Shown: positions 17,508-25,900, counted from the first letter of the stretch. The stretch is 64,000 nt of DNA from Chersky-840 sp963811775 (GCA_963811775.1 CAWESO010000019.1:186001-250000), one strand, 5' to 3'. Made by a program: numbers and translations. The notes: generated by a model from the letters alone, not told the origin.

Positions 17508-19118
17508 ATGACGGTGCGTCAGATCCGGGGGGAGCACGTCACCATCGTCGACCTCCTGCGGGCCGCGGCCGAAGCGAATGCCGAGGTCGAGGCGTATGTG
17601 GAGATGGACGACCCCGGTGCCAGCGCGCTGGTCGAGGTCGGCGCCGACGGCCGGCGGCGCCTGACCTTCGCCACGTGGGACGCGGCGGCCGACGCCGTGG
17701 CCGGGCAGCTGGTGGCGCTCGGCGTGGCCAAGGGTGACGTCGTCTGCCTCCTGCTGCCGTCGTCGATCGACTACGCCGTCTGTTACCAGGCCGCGGCCCG
17801 GATCGGCGCCATCACGACGGGCGTCAACCTGCGCATGGGGGCGGCCGAACAGGCGTCGATCACCGCCCGCGTGCGACCGGCGGTGACCGTCGTCGACACC
17901 GCGGTGGTGGAGGACGGGTCCGTGCCCCCGGGCTCGGGCACGGTGCTGGCCCGCCGTGCCCTCGCCGTCGCCGGCGACCACGGGCCGGCGCCGCGGGGCG
18001 CGCTCGACGCCCATGATCCGGTCGCCATCGTGTGGACGAGCGGGTCGACGGGCGTGCCCAAGGGGGCGGTGTTCGACCACGCCAACCTGCGGGCGGTGGC
18101 GGCGGGCACCGACGTGCTCTCGCACCCCGGGGACCGCCGGTTGTCGCCCCTGCCCTTCGCGCACGTCGGCTACATGACGCGCGCCTGGGACGAGATCGCC
18201 CACGGCGTGACGACGGTGATCACGCCGCAGCCCTGGACCGCGGCGTCGGCCATCGCCTTGTTGCACAGCGAGCGGATCACCGTCGGCCAGGGCGTGCCGA
18301 CCCAGTGGGCCCTGATGCTGGCCCACCCCGACTTCGAACGCGCCGATGTCTCGAGCTTGCGCATCGCCGGCACCGGGGCGTCGCGGGTGCCCCCCGAGCT
18401 CGTGCGCGCCATGCGCGAGCGGCTGGGATGTCCCGTGGTCGTGCGCTACACCTCGACCGAGTCCTCGCTCGGCACCGGGACGCACCCCGACGACGACGAC
18501 GAGGTCGTCGCCACGACCGTGGGACGACCGGTGCCCGGTGTCGAGCTCGCCGTGGTCGGCGACGACGGCGGGCCGGTCGCCGCCGGGGAGGTCGGGAGGG
18601 TGCGGCTTCGGTCCGACGCCGTGCTGCGGGGCTACGTCGGGGACCTGGCCGCGGGACCGCTGATCGACGCCGAGGCCACCGCCGCGGTCCTCGACGACGC
18701 GGGCTGGGTCACCACCGGGGATCTGGGAGCGGTGGGGGCCGACGGCAACCTCCGGCTGGCCGGCCGGGTGTCGGAGATGTACATCCGGGGCGGGTACAAC
18801 GTCTACCCGGCCGAGGTGGAAGCGGTGCTCGGCGCGCTCGACGACGTGGCCCAGGTGGCGGTGGTGGGGACACCCGACCCCGTGCTGGGCGAGATCGGCG
18901 CCGCCTTCGTGGTCCCGACCGTGCCGGGCCGGGGCCCCGGTCTCGACGACCTGCGCGCCGCGTGCCGGACGCGGCTGGCCGACTACAAGACCCCCGACCG
19001 CCTCTACCTTGTGGGGGAGCTGCCGGTGACCCCGATGGCCAAGATCGACAAGCGTGAGCTGGCGGCGCGAGCCGCCGAGCTCGAGACCAGGCGAAACAAG
19101 GAGCGAGTGAGCACATGA
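17508..19118 (+). CDS. AMP-dependent acyl-CoA synthetase / ligase
   Basis: A 536-aa ANL-superfamily ligase that activates a carboxylic acid as acyl-AMP and then as CoA thioester. Motifs in order are the P-loop VWTSGSTGVPKGAVF, the A5 region VRYTSTESS, the A7 TTGDLG, A8 RGGYNVYPAEVE and the catalytic C-terminal Lys in PMAKIDKREL. ATG 17508 is chosen by homology start; TACCAT at 17492-17497 may be its -10 box. It is the first gene of a six-gene plus-strand run (to 22625), and its stop overlaps the next start as ATGA. The A5 sequence lacks the usual GxTE, having STE, as in some short- or branched-chain acid ligases. Substrate unknown. Confidence 0.9.
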   Translation: MTVRQIRGEHVTIVDLLRAAAEANAEVEAYVEMDDPGASALVEVGADGRRRLTFATWDAAADAVAGQLVALGVAKGDVVCLLLPSSIDYAVCYQAAARIGAITTGVNLRMGAAEQASITARVRPAVTVVDTAVVEDGSVPPGSGTVLARRALAVAGDHGPAPRGALDAHDPVAIVWTSGSTGVPKGAVFDHANLRAVAAGTDVLSHPGDRRLSPLPFAHVGYMTRAWDEIAHGVTTVITPQPWTAASAIALLHSERITVGQGVPTQWALMLAHPDFERADVSSLRIAGTGASRVPPELVRAMRERLGCPVVVRYTSTESSLGTGTHPDDDDEVVATTVGRPVPGVELAVVGDDGGPVAAGEVGRVRLRSDAVLRGYVGDLAAGPLIDAEATAAVLDDAGWVTTGDLGAVGADGNLRLAGRVSEMYIRGGYNVYPAEVEAVLGALDDVAQVAVVGTPDPVLGEIGAAFVVPTVPGRGPGLDDLRAACRTRLADYKTPDRLYLVGELPVTPMAKIDKRELAARAAELETRRNKERVST

Positions 19119-20008
19119 CCGAGACCGAGGCCAAGGACAAAGACGCCAAGGGCGACGCGCCGGCCAAGGAGCCCCGCCCGCCACGCCAGCACCCCATCGT
19201 GGCCGGCGCCGAGCCCATCAAGCTGGGGTCGATGCTCGTCACCCTGGTCGAGCCCCGGCGCGGCCACGAGGTGGCCTACAACCGCTGGTACGAGCGTGAC
19301 CACTTCTACGCGGGATGCATGATCGGTCCCTACCAGTTCGCCGGCAAGCGCTTCGTGGCCACGGCCGAGCTCAAGGCCCTGCGCGACCCCGATCCCTCGG
19401 CCGTCACGGGCGAGCCCGACCGGGGCAGCTTCCTCTCGGTGTACTGGGTGCTCGACGGCTACCACGACACCTGGAACCGCTGGGCCGTGGACCAGGTGAA
19501 GGCCCTGCACAAGGCCGGCCGCATGTTCAACGAGCGCGACCACGTCCACACCTTGCTGTATCGCTACGCCTGGGAGCGCTCCCGAGAGGAGGACGGCCTG
19601 CCCGCCGAGCTCGCCCTCGACCATCCCTCGGCCGGGCTCGTGGCCGTGTTCACCGATCGGGCCGACGATGTCGAGGCGGCCGACTACGAGCGGTGGATCC
19701 GCGACGAGCACCTCCCCTCGCTGTTGCCCGGGACGGCGGCCCGCCTCGTGATCGGCGCCGACCCCCTGCCCCTGCTCATCGACGCGCCCGGGGACGTGCC
19801 GCGCTCGGAATCCGACGATCGGCGCCAGCTGACGTTGTGGTTCCTCGACAGCGCGCCCCAGGAGGCGTGGGACTCGGTCATCGGTGCCCACCGCCGGGCG
19901 CTCGAGTCCTCAGGCAAGGGCCGCGTGGTCGCCGCCCTGCCGTTCATCCCGACGATCCCCGGCACCGACACCTACACCGACATGCTGTGGGCCGACGAGG
20001 CCCCGTAG
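19115..20008 (+). CDS. EthD-like two-domain alpha/beta-barrel protein of unknown function
   Basis: A 297-aa protein whose N- and C-terminal halves each resemble a ferredoxin-like dimeric alpha/beta barrel. Each has a W-Y/I-x-x-x-H block: NRWYERDHFYAGCM near residues 50-63 and ERWIRDEHLPSL near 195-206, the pattern seen in EthD/NIPSNAP-like proteins. It begins with a charged Lys/Glu-rich tail. ATG overlaps the preceding ligase stop (ATGA), so the two are translated together. EthD was named from alkyl-ether degradation but has no proven enzymatic mechanism. Context suggests a role in the same catabolic or modifying pathway; function otherwise unknown. Confidence 0.7.
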   Translation: MTETEAKDKDAKGDAPAKEPRPPRQHPIVAGAEPIKLGSMLVTLVEPRRGHEVAYNRWYERDHFYAGCMIGPYQFAGKRFVATAELKALRDPDPSAVTGEPDRGSFLSVYWVLDGYHDTWNRWAVDQVKALHKAGRMFNERDHVHTLLYRYAWERSREEDGLPAELALDHPSAGLVAVFTDRADDVEAADYERWIRDEHLPSLLPGTAARLVIGADPLPLLIDAPGDVPRSESDDRRQLTLWFLDSAPQEAWDSVIGAHRRALESSGKGRVVAALPFIPTIPGTDTYTDMLWADEAP

Positions 20009-20050
20009 CGTGACCGACGACACACACACCAACAAGAAGGGGAGGACCTC

Positions 20051-20836
20051 GTGAGCCCGGACCCAGCCGTGGTGACACCGCCGGCGCGACGCTTCGACGG
20101 CAAGACGGCGATTGTCACCGGTGCCGGCTCGGGCATCGGCCGGTCGACCGCCATCCGACTCGCCGGGGAGGGGGCCTCGGTGGCCTGCCTCGACGTGGTG
20201 CCCGACAACCTCGACGCCACGGTCGAGGCCCTGGCCATCCTCGGGGGCAAGGCCGTCGCCTACCAGTGCGACGTCACCGACGAGTCGACGGTGAACGAGA
20301 CGGTCTCCGAGGTCGCCTCCACCCTCGGCCGCCCCGACGTGCTGTGCAACGTGGCCGGCATCGGGACCTTCGCCCACACCGCGGAGATGCCGCTGGCGCA
20401 GTGGGACCGCATCCTGGCGGTCAACCTCACGGGGATGTTCATCATGACGAAGGCGACGCTCAATTACATGCTCGAAGGACCGGGCGGGAGCATCGTCAAC
20501 ATCGCCTCGACGGCGGGGTTGCTCGGCTCCGCGTACTCGGCCGCCTACTGCGCGTCCAAGGGCGGGGTCATCATGTTCACCAAGGCCCTCGCCATCGAGT
20601 ACGCCGGCCGGGGCGTGCGCATCAACGCCGTGGCCCCCGGGGGCGTGGACACGCCGCTCATCGGCAGCTTCCAGCTCCCCGAAGGCGGGGACATGAAGCA
20701 CCTCTACCGCATCACGAGCCGCATGGGCTTCTGCACCCCCGACCAGGTCGCGGCGGCAATCGCCTTCCTCGCCTCCGACGAGTCGGCGTACACCACCGGC
20801 GCCGTGCTGGCCGTGGACGGAGGGATCACCGCGTAG
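20051..20836 (+). CDS. Short-chain dehydrogenase/reductase (SDR)
   Basis: A 261-aa classical SDR. The NAD(P)-binding TGAGSGIG is at residues 23-30, Ser 153, and Tyr 166-xxx-Lys 170 (SAAYCASKGG) complete the active site; NVAGIG and the C-terminal AVLAVDGG are standard. The acidic residue at the end of beta-2 (CLDVV) favours NAD over NADP. GTG 20051 follows AAGGGGAGGACCTC, a strong ribosome-binding site. It is third in the run starting at 17508, and therefore likely to oxidise or reduce a hydroxyl on the pathway intermediate. Resemblance to hydroxysteroid dehydrogenases is only at family level. Confidence 0.92.
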   Translation: MSPDPAVVTPPARRFDGKTAIVTGAGSGIGRSTAIRLAGEGASVACLDVVPDNLDATVEALAILGGKAVAYQCDVTDESTVNETVSEVASTLGRPDVLCNVAGIGTFAHTAEMPLAQWDRILAVNLTGMFIMTKATLNYMLEGPGGSIVNIASTAGLLGSAYSAAYCASKGGVIMFTKALAIEYAGRGVRINAVAPGGVDTPLIGSFQLPEGGDMKHLYRITSRMGFCTPDQVAAAIAFLASDESAYTTGAVLAVDGGITA

Positions 20837-20862
20837 CGCCGCTCGGATCGGGCCCGGGTCGA

Positions 20863-20868
20863 TACCAT
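20863..20868 (+). promoter_or_regulatory. Possible -10 box (TACCAT) of a leaderless start
   Basis: TACCAT lies 8 nt upstream of the GTG at 20877, which would put transcription initiation on or next to the start codon. No Shine-Dalgarno-like sequence precedes that GTG. The same TACCATCGGCG string precedes the ligase at 17508. Confidence 0.4.
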
Positions 20869-20876
20869 CGGCGACC

Positions 20877-21572
20877 GTGAGCCCGGCACCGATGTTCATC
20901 GTCACCGACGTGTCGCCCTACCCGAATGGGCCCGCCGGCGTCCACGGCGTGCTGCCCCAGGCGGCGGTGGCCCTGGCCGAGCTGGCCGGGCTGGCCTCGC
21001 TCGACGCCGTGCGCGTGGGCGAGGTGCCCGAGATCGACCCCGCCGCCCTGGCCGGCGGCGGCGTCCTGGCCCTGTTCACCATCGGCGAGACGCCGTGGTC
21101 CGACGCGCAGCGCGCCGCCATCGTCGACGGCGTGCGCTCGGGCCGGCTCGGGATCCTGGGCGTGCACGCCGCCACCGATGCCTGCGCCACGTGGGAGGAA
21201 TACGGCTCGCTCGTCGGGGCGCGCTTCGACGGGCATCCCTGGACCGAGACCTTCGACATCGAGGTGGACGTGGTCCACCCGAGCACGCGCCATCTCGAGG
21301 ACCGGTGGCGGTGGCGCGACGAGGTCTATCTGTTTCGCGACCTCCGACCCGACGCCCGCGTGCTGCTGCGGGTGGCCGAGGGCCAGCTCGACATGGACGT
21401 GCCCGGGGCCCGCCGGCCCGCCATCGGGTTCCCCTTGGCGTGGTGCTTCACCGAGGGGGCCGGGCGCGTCTTCTACACCTCGCTCGGGCATTTCCCCGGC
21501 GCGTGGGAGACGCCCGACTACCTCCGCCACCTCCACGGCGGCCTGGCCTGGGTCCTCGGCGACGGGGACTGA
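20877..21572 (+). CDS. ThuA-like domain protein
   Basis: A 231-aa protein of the ThuA-like (trehalose utilisation, type 1 glutamine amidotransferase-like) fold. Typical segments are VLALFTIGETPWSD, GRLGILGVHAATDA with the conserved His after beta-strand, GARFDGHPW and the C-terminal GRVFYTSLGHFPGAWE. ThuA-like proteins are linked to disaccharide utilisation, including 3-keto sugar metabolism, but most lack a proven activity. There is no ribosome-binding site in front of the GTG, consistent with a leaderless transcript. It sits between the SDR and two barrel proteins on the same strand. Confidence 0.8.
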   Translation: MSPAPMFIVTDVSPYPNGPAGVHGVLPQAAVALAELAGLASLDAVRVGEVPEIDPAALAGGGVLALFTIGETPWSDAQRAAIVDGVRSGRLGILGVHAATDACATWEEYGSLVGARFDGHPWTETFDIEVDVVHPSTRHLEDRWRWRDEVYLFRDLRPDARVLLRVAEGQLDMDVPGARRPAIGFPLAWCFTEGAGRVFYTSLGHFPGAWETPDYLRHLHGGLAWVLGDGD

Positions 21573-21591
21573 GGCGGCGTCGGCCCGCGCC

Positions 21592-21912
21592 ATGCTGCAT
21601 CTCGTCGACACCGTGGAGGTCGAGCCGGGCCGGGTGGAGGAGTACCTGCACGTCCTGGGCGCGATGGGCATGGCCGTCATGACCGACGCCGGGGCGTCGT
21701 TCGTGTCGTGCGCCACGACGTCGGCCGCGATCGGCGAGCCGGTCCACCTCCAGGTGGTGTGGGCCGTCGAGAGCCACGAGCGGTGGAACGAGATCCGGCG
21801 CGACCTCGTGCTCGATCCCCGGTACCACGAGTACGGGAGCGCCGTCGCACGGCTCCGCACGGGAGGGACGCGGCGCTTCTTCACCCCGGTCCCGCTCGGC
21901 CCGTCGTCGTGA
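21592..21912 (+). CDS. NIPSNAP/Dabb-like small alpha/beta-barrel protein
   Basis: A 106-aa protein. LHLVDTVEVEPGRVEEYLHVLG followed by a second strand-helix (LQVVWAVESHERWNEIRRDL) matches one ferredoxin-like alpha/beta-barrel unit that normally dimerises. ATG 21592 is used; 19 bp separate it from the ThuA-like gene. Its stop overlaps the next start (TGATG). The family is not certain and no catalytic residues are recognisable. Position in the 17508-22625 run suggests involvement in the same pathway. Confidence 0.65.
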   Translation: MLHLVDTVEVEPGRVEEYLHVLGAMGMAVMTDAGASFVSCATTSAAIGEPVHLQVVWAVESHERWNEIRRDLVLDPRYHEYGSAVARLRTGGTRRFFTPVPLGPSS

Positions 21913-22625
21913 TGCTGCGCCGGTTCGAGGTCTACGCCCTGGACCCCGGCGCCCCGGCCGAGCGCGGGCGCGCCCTCCAGGCCGCCTGTCGCGACTGCGG
22001 GCTGCACATCCCCGAGGTGCTGGACTGCGCCGTCGGCACGAACCTCTCCGACGCGCCCGTCCAACTCGTGTGGGAGCACGCCTACGAGTCGCCCGACGCC
22101 TACGGCCGGTACATGGTGCACCCGTACCACGCCGTGGTCATCGACCGGTACCTGCTGCCCGACGCCCCCGAGCGGATCGTCGTCGACGGCCCGTCAGGCG
22201 CGGGGCTCTACGGCTACCGCTGCGATGCTCCGGTCTACCGGATGCCCGGCGGCATCCGGCGACTCGTGCTCCTGCGCGTCGACGTCGACGCCCCGCCGCG
22301 TTCCGTGGCGGATCTCGGCGCGTCGCTCGAGGCCGCGACCGGCGAGGTTCCCGACATGGTGGTGTCGGTCATGGCCGCCAACACCATGGGCGCGGCGTGG
22401 TTCGACGGCGTGACGCCGCTCACCGCGCCGCCCCGATGGACCCACATCTGGGAGCAGGGCTTCGCCAGCCTCGACGCCCTCGACGCCTACCGCCGGGGCG
22501 ACTCGGCGCCGGCGCGGATCGAACGCGCCGGCTGGAGCGACGCCACCGACGGCGTGGTGAAGCGCTCGGCCGAGCTCTTCTACGAGGTGACGACGGCGCA
22601 CCCCGCAGGACCGCCGCCGGCCTGA
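21912..22625 (+). CDS. Tandem Dabb-type alpha/beta-barrel protein
   Basis: A 237-aa protein with two consecutive stress-responsive alpha/beta barrel-like domains. Domain 1 has the signature VWEHAYESPDAYGRYMVHPYH (His near the end of the helix); domain 2 repeats it as WTHIWEQGFASLDALDAYRRG. The ATG at 21912 shares one base with the previous stop, so translation is coupled. Such domains occur in polyketide cyclases, olivetolic acid cyclase and many uncharacterised proteins. It is the last gene of the run; a 212-bp gap follows. Confidence 0.7.
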   Translation: MLRRFEVYALDPGAPAERGRALQAACRDCGLHIPEVLDCAVGTNLSDAPVQLVWEHAYESPDAYGRYMVHPYHAVVIDRYLLPDAPERIVVDGPSGAGLYGYRCDAPVYRMPGGIRRLVLLRVDVDAPPRSVADLGASLEAATGEVPDMVVSVMAANTMGAAWFDGVTPLTAPPRWTHIWEQGFASLDALDAYRRGDSAPARIERAGWSDATDGVVKRSAELFYEVTTAHPAGPPPA

Positions 22626-22682
22626 TGCGCCGGCGTGCCGGCCTGGGCGCGGCGACCACCCCGGGCCGCGCCACCTGAATCG

Positions 22683-22723
22683 CAACCGTCACGACACACA
22701 ACCGTCACGGCGCAACGGTCACC
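22683..22723. repeat. Three short direct repeats upstream of the L,D-transpeptidase gene
   Basis: CAACCGTCACG occurs at 22683 and 22699, and a variant CAACGGTCACC at 22713, about 115-155 bp upstream of the L,D-transpeptidase start. Spacing is 16 and 14 bp. Regularly spaced direct repeats of this type can be regulator-binding sites, but no regulator is known for them. Confidence 0.45.
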
Positions 22724-22823
22724 GGCGGGCCGGCGCGCCGCGCTCAGGGCAATCTCAGCTGTTTCCGGGGTTTCGACCCACTCCTCGTACGGGGCCGACC
22801 GGGCTGAACTGTGCAGGCCCGGG

Positions 22824-22829
22824 TACGCT
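22824..22829 (+). promoter_or_regulatory. Possible -10 box (TACGCT) of a leaderless start
   Basis: TACGCT ends 8 nt before ATG 22838, with no Shine-Dalgarno-like sequence in between. Transcription would begin at about the start codon. Confidence 0.45.
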
Positions 22830-22837
22830 GATTCGTG

Positions 22838-23881
22838 ATGCGACCGGGCCGTCAACCACCGCCGCGCCCTGTGGAGCCGGTGTGGTTGATCGAGCCGTCA
22901 CCGGTTCCCGAGCCCACGTCTCGGCGCCGCAGATGGCCGGTCGTCGGATCGAGCTCGCTGCTGCTCGTGGCCGCCGTCGCCCTCGTCACCGGTGGCGGTG
23001 CCGTCGTGGCGCTCGGAATCGCGACCACCTCGAGCCCGGCCGCGCCACGCCCGCATCACGCCTCCCACCACGTCGCCATCAAGGCGTCGGACGCCGGGCA
23101 CCGCGTCCTGACCCCCATCATCATCCCGCCCGCGCCGAGCACTTCCACCAGCCCCCTGGCCCCGAGCACCACCGCCGTCACCGATGAGGGCGCGCCGGCC
23201 GGCCCGGCCCCGAGCACCTGGGTCCGCTCCGTCGTCCCCGCCGTGGCCCCGCTCGTCGACAGCGCGCCGTCGAACGTCGTCGACCCGTCGGTGATCGCCA
23301 CGGCCACGGTGCGCACGATCCCGCTGTATGCGTCGCCGGGGGCGGCGAAACCGGTGGCCACCCTCGCCAACCCGAACTATCTGGGCGCCACGGTGGTGCT
23401 GCTCGTCACGGGCTATCAGCCCGGCTGGGTCCAGGCGTACATCCCCGTCCGTCCCAACGAGACGACGAGGTGGATACCGAGCGCGGACGTGGCGATCTCG
23501 TTCGTCACCGACCACATCGTGGTCAGCCTGTCGGCGCGCAAGCTCACGCTCTATCACGACAACGCACCGGTCTTCTCGTCGTCGGTGGCGCCGGGGGCGC
23601 CGAGCTCGCCGACGCCGACGGGATCGTTCTTCGTGGCCTACATCGTGAAGCTCACCGACCCCACCAACGTCTACGGGCCCTACGCCCTCGGGACCTCGGC
23701 CTTCTCGAACACGTACTACAGCTTCGACGGGGGGCCGGGACAGGTCGGGATCCACGGGACGAACCAGCCGTGGGTGATCGGCTCCTACGCCAGCCACGGG
23801 TGTGTCCGCCTCCCCAACAGCGCCATCACGACCCTGGCGCAGGAGATCGTCCCCGGCACGCCGGTCGAGATCGAGCACTGA
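22838..23881 (+). CDS. L,D-transpeptidase (YkuD domain), membrane-anchored
   Basis: A 347-aa cell-wall cross-linking enzyme that forms 3-3 peptide bridges in peptidoglycan. A basic N-terminus and one hydrophobic segment (about residues 35-62) anchor it with the catalytic part outside; a Pro/Ser/Thr-rich spacer follows. The YkuD domain occupies about 225-345. The catalytic motif is exact: GIHG with His 306, then SHGCVRLPN with His 320 and Cys 322. An SH3-like module (TVRTIPLYASPG) may precede it. The gene lies alone between intergenic regions and appears to have a leaderless promoter. GTG 22835 is an alternative start one codon upstream. Confidence 0.93.
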   Translation: MRPGRQPPPRPVEPVWLIEPSPVPEPTSRRRRWPVVGSSSLLLVAAVALVTGGGAVVALGIATTSSPAAPRPHHASHHVAIKASDAGHRVLTPIIIPPAPSTSTSPLAPSTTAVTDEGAPAGPAPSTWVRSVVPAVAPLVDSAPSNVVDPSVIATATVRTIPLYASPGAAKPVATLANPNYLGATVVLLVTGYQPGWVQAYIPVRPNETTRWIPSADVAISFVTDHIVVSLSARKLTLYHDNAPVFSSSVAPGAPSSPTPTGSFFVAYIVKLTDPTNVYGPYALGTSAFSNTYYSFDGGPGQVGIHGTNQPWVIGSYASHGCVRLPNSAITTLAQEIVPGTPVEIEH

Positions 23882-23947
23882 GGCCGCGCCGCCCCGGCCT
23901 ATAAGGTCGGGCCGAATCGACGAGGCGACGAAAGCGGTGGACCGGTC

Positions 23948-24442
23948 ATGAACGGCTACGTGCTCACGGTGGAACGGGTGGTCGCGGCGGCGCCCGAGGC
24001 GGTGTTCGACATCCTCGCCGACGCCAGCCGGCATCATCTCATCGACGGTTCGGGGATGCTCCAGGGTGCCAACGAGGGCAACCCCGAGCGCCTGGCCCTG
24101 GGCATGACCTTCGGCATGGGGATGAAGATGCTCGTGTCGTACTCCACGGTCAACAAGGTGGTGGAGTTCGAGGAGAACCGGCGCATCGCCTGGAAGACCG
24201 GCCCTCCCGGGTTCATGGGCCGCATCGTGGCCGGCCGGGTGTGGCGCTACGAGCTGACTCCCGTGGACGGGGGGACGCTCGTCCGCGAGAGCTGGGACAT
24301 CAGCGACGACCACCAGCGGGTGCTGTTGAAGCTGGGCGGCATCTACTCGGGCAAGACGCGCCGGGACATGGAACGGACCTTGGAGCGCCTCGGCCGGCTG
24401 GTGGCGGGCGAGAGCGCGCCGGGCGGCCCGCCGCCACCCTGA
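23948..24442 (+). CDS. SRPBCC (START/Bet v1-like) family protein
   Basis: A 164-aa helix-grip protein. VERVVAAAPEAVFDILADASRHHLIDGSG is the usual SRPBCC start, and WRYELTPVDGGTLVRESWDI and a long C-terminal helix complete the fold. These proteins bind lipids or other hydrophobic ligands, or act as polyketide cyclases. A TATAAG box at 23900-23905 is a possible promoter, giving a leader of about 35 nt. The C-terminus is Gly/Pro-rich (APGGPPPP). The gene is followed by an 8-bp tandem repeat. Ligand unknown. Confidence 0.83.
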   Translation: MNGYVLTVERVVAAAPEAVFDILADASRHHLIDGSGMLQGANEGNPERLALGMTFGMGMKMLVSYSTVNKVVEFEENRRIAWKTGPPGFMGRIVAGRVWRYELTPVDGGTLVRESWDISDDHQRVLLKLGGIYSGKTRRDMERTLERLGRLVAGESAPGGPPPP

Positions 24443-24486
24443 CCCGGGCTCGCGCCCCCGAAGGGGCGAACAAGCAAGAAGCAGAA

Positions 24487-24590
24487 GCGAAGAAGCGAAG
24501 AAGCGAAGAAGCGAAGAAGCGAAGAAGCGAAGAAGCGAAGAAGCGAAGAAGCGAAGAAGCGAAGAAGCGAAGAAGCGAAGAAGCGAAGAA
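24487..24590. repeat. 8-bp tandem repeat, 13 perfect copies
   Basis: The unit GCGAAGAA is repeated thirteen times without error (104 bp) between the SRPBCC gene (stop at 24442) and the membrane protein at 24671. It is strikingly purine-rich on the plus strand and lower in GC than its surroundings. The repeat is not in a coding region I can support. Confidence 0.97.
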
Positions 24591-24619
24591 GCCCAGTGCG
24601 GGCCCTCGGCGCCTCACGC

Positions 24620-24625
24620 TACGGT
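24620..24625 (+). promoter_or_regulatory. Possible -10 box (TACGGT) for the gene at 24671
   Basis: TACGGT lies 30 bp downstream of the 8-bp repeat array and about 45 nt upstream of the ATG. The array would therefore occupy the region just upstream of the promoter, and length changes could affect expression (inference). Confidence 0.3.
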
Positions 24626-24670
24626 AGGCCCGTCGCAGGCCCCTGGGTGCCAGGGAGGAGGGGACAAGCC

Positions 24671-25069
24671 ATGCCGGACATCGTCGCTGGCGTCATCGGG
24701 ATCGCGGTCGTCTTCATCTGGATCTACTGCCTCTATGACGTGATCACCACCCACGACGGGCTTGTCCGCAACCTGCCGAAGATCGCATGGTTCGTGATCG
24801 TGCTCCTGCTCTTCGACATCGGCTCGATCTTGTGGTTGTGCTTCGGCCGCCCCCGCGTCCAGGGCCGGCGGGTGAACGTCGACGGGTTCAAGCCCCGCAG
24901 CGCGGGTTCTGCGGAGGTGTACGACGTGTCCTCACTGGACCATCTGCACCCCGTCGTGCGCGAGCGCGAGGAACGCGCCCGGCTGCGCATGATGGAGGCA
25001 CAGCACGCCCGTCGGGAGACCGAGTTGCGCCGGCGCGAGCTCGACCTCGGCGACGGCGCCAATCCGTAG
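24671..25069 (+). CDS. Small two-TM membrane protein, PLDc_N-like
   Basis: A 132-aa protein with two hydrophobic helices near the N-terminus (about residues 3-22 and 37-58; IVLLLFDIGSILWLCFGRPR) resembling the PLDc_N domain found at the start of cardiolipin synthases, but without any catalytic HKD domain. The C-terminal half is charged and probably helical (REREERARLRMMEAQHARRE). ATG 24671 is preceded by GGAGGAGGGGACAAGCC, an excellent ribosome-binding site. It ends 36 bp before the hydrolase gene on the same strand. Function unknown. Confidence 0.8.
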   Translation: MPDIVAGVIGIAVVFIWIYCLYDVITTHDGLVRNLPKIAWFVIVLLLFDIGSILWLCFGRPRVQGRRVNVDGFKPRSAGSAEVYDVSSLDHLHPVVREREERARLRMMEAQHARRETELRRRELDLGDGANP

Positions 25070-25105
25070 CGCGTCAGCCCAGGGCAACCGGGCCCGGCGC
25101 CGCTG

Positions 25106-25900
25106 ATGCCGAACCTGCACGTCAACGGGATCGACCTCTACTCCGAGCGCTCCGGCGCTGGCGCCCCCGTGCTCTTCCTCAACGGGTCGGGGTCGACGCT
25201 CACCGCGGTGGCGCCGCTCATCGCCTTCTTGGCGCGCCACGTCGACGTCGTAGCGTACGACCAGCGCGGTCTGGGTCGCAGCGCCATCCCGCCCGGGCCG
25301 TACTCGATGGGCGACTACGCCGCCGACGCGCTCGGCCTCATGGACGCCGTGGGGTGGCCCACCTGCCGGGTCGTCGGGGTGAGCTTCGGTGGCATGGTGG
25401 CCCAAGAGGTGGCGGCGACCGCACCCGAGCGCGTCGAGCGCCTGGCCCTGTTGTGCACCTCGCCCGGTGGGGCGGGAGGATCGTCGTACCCGCTCCACGA
25501 GCTGGCCGCCATGACGCCGGCCAAGCGGGCCGAGGCCTCGGCCCAGCTCCTCGACACGCGCTTCACCCCGGCGTGGCTGGCGGCGCATCCCGCCGACGAC
25601 GAGCTCGTCGCCGCCATGGCCGAGAGGAGGTCGGGGGCGGTCGACGAGGACGCCCGCGGCGGGGAGCTCCTGCAGCTCGAGGCGCGTCGCCACCACGACG
25701 TCTGGGAGCGCTTGGCGCGCATCAATTGCCCGACCTTCGTCGGGGCGGGCCGCTACGACGGCATCGCCCCCCTGGCCAACAGCGAGGCCATCACGAGCCG
25801 GATCCGCGGTTCCGCCTTGCACGTGTACGACGGCGGCCACGCCTTCTTCGCACAGGACCGTCGAGCCCTGCCCGAGGTGGTCGAGTTCCTGGCGTCCTGA
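25106..25900 (+). CDS. Alpha/beta hydrolase
   Basis: A 264-aa alpha/beta hydrolase. The nucleophile elbow is GVSFGGM, the acid is Asp in VGAGRYDGIAP and the base is His in DGGHAFF; the oxyanion region is LFLNGSGSTL. Overall it resembles the 3-oxoadipate enol-lactonase/BioH-like group, though the HG motif is replaced by NG. Length is normal. It follows the PLDc_N-like gene closely and is convergent with the haloalkane-dehalogenase-like gene. Substrate unknown. Confidence 0.88.
   Translation: MPNLHVNGIDLYSERSGAGAPVLFLNGSGSTLTAVAPLIAFLARHVDVVAYDQRGLGRSAIPPGPYSMGDYAADALGLMDAVGWPTCRVVGVSFGGMVAQEVAATAPERVERLALLCTSPGGAGGSSYPLHELAAMTPAKRAEASAQLLDTRFTPAWLAAHPADDELVAAMAERRSGAVDEDARGGELLQLEARRHHDVWERLARINCPTFVGAGRYDGIAPLANSEAITSRIRGSALHVYDGGHAFFAQDRRALPEVVEFLAS

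Noticed and set aside
24445..24627. Frame through the 8-bp repeats coding KKRRSEEA repeats
   Set aside because: It is not in frame with the SRPBCC gene, has no start or ribosome-binding site, and is explained by the microsatellite alone.
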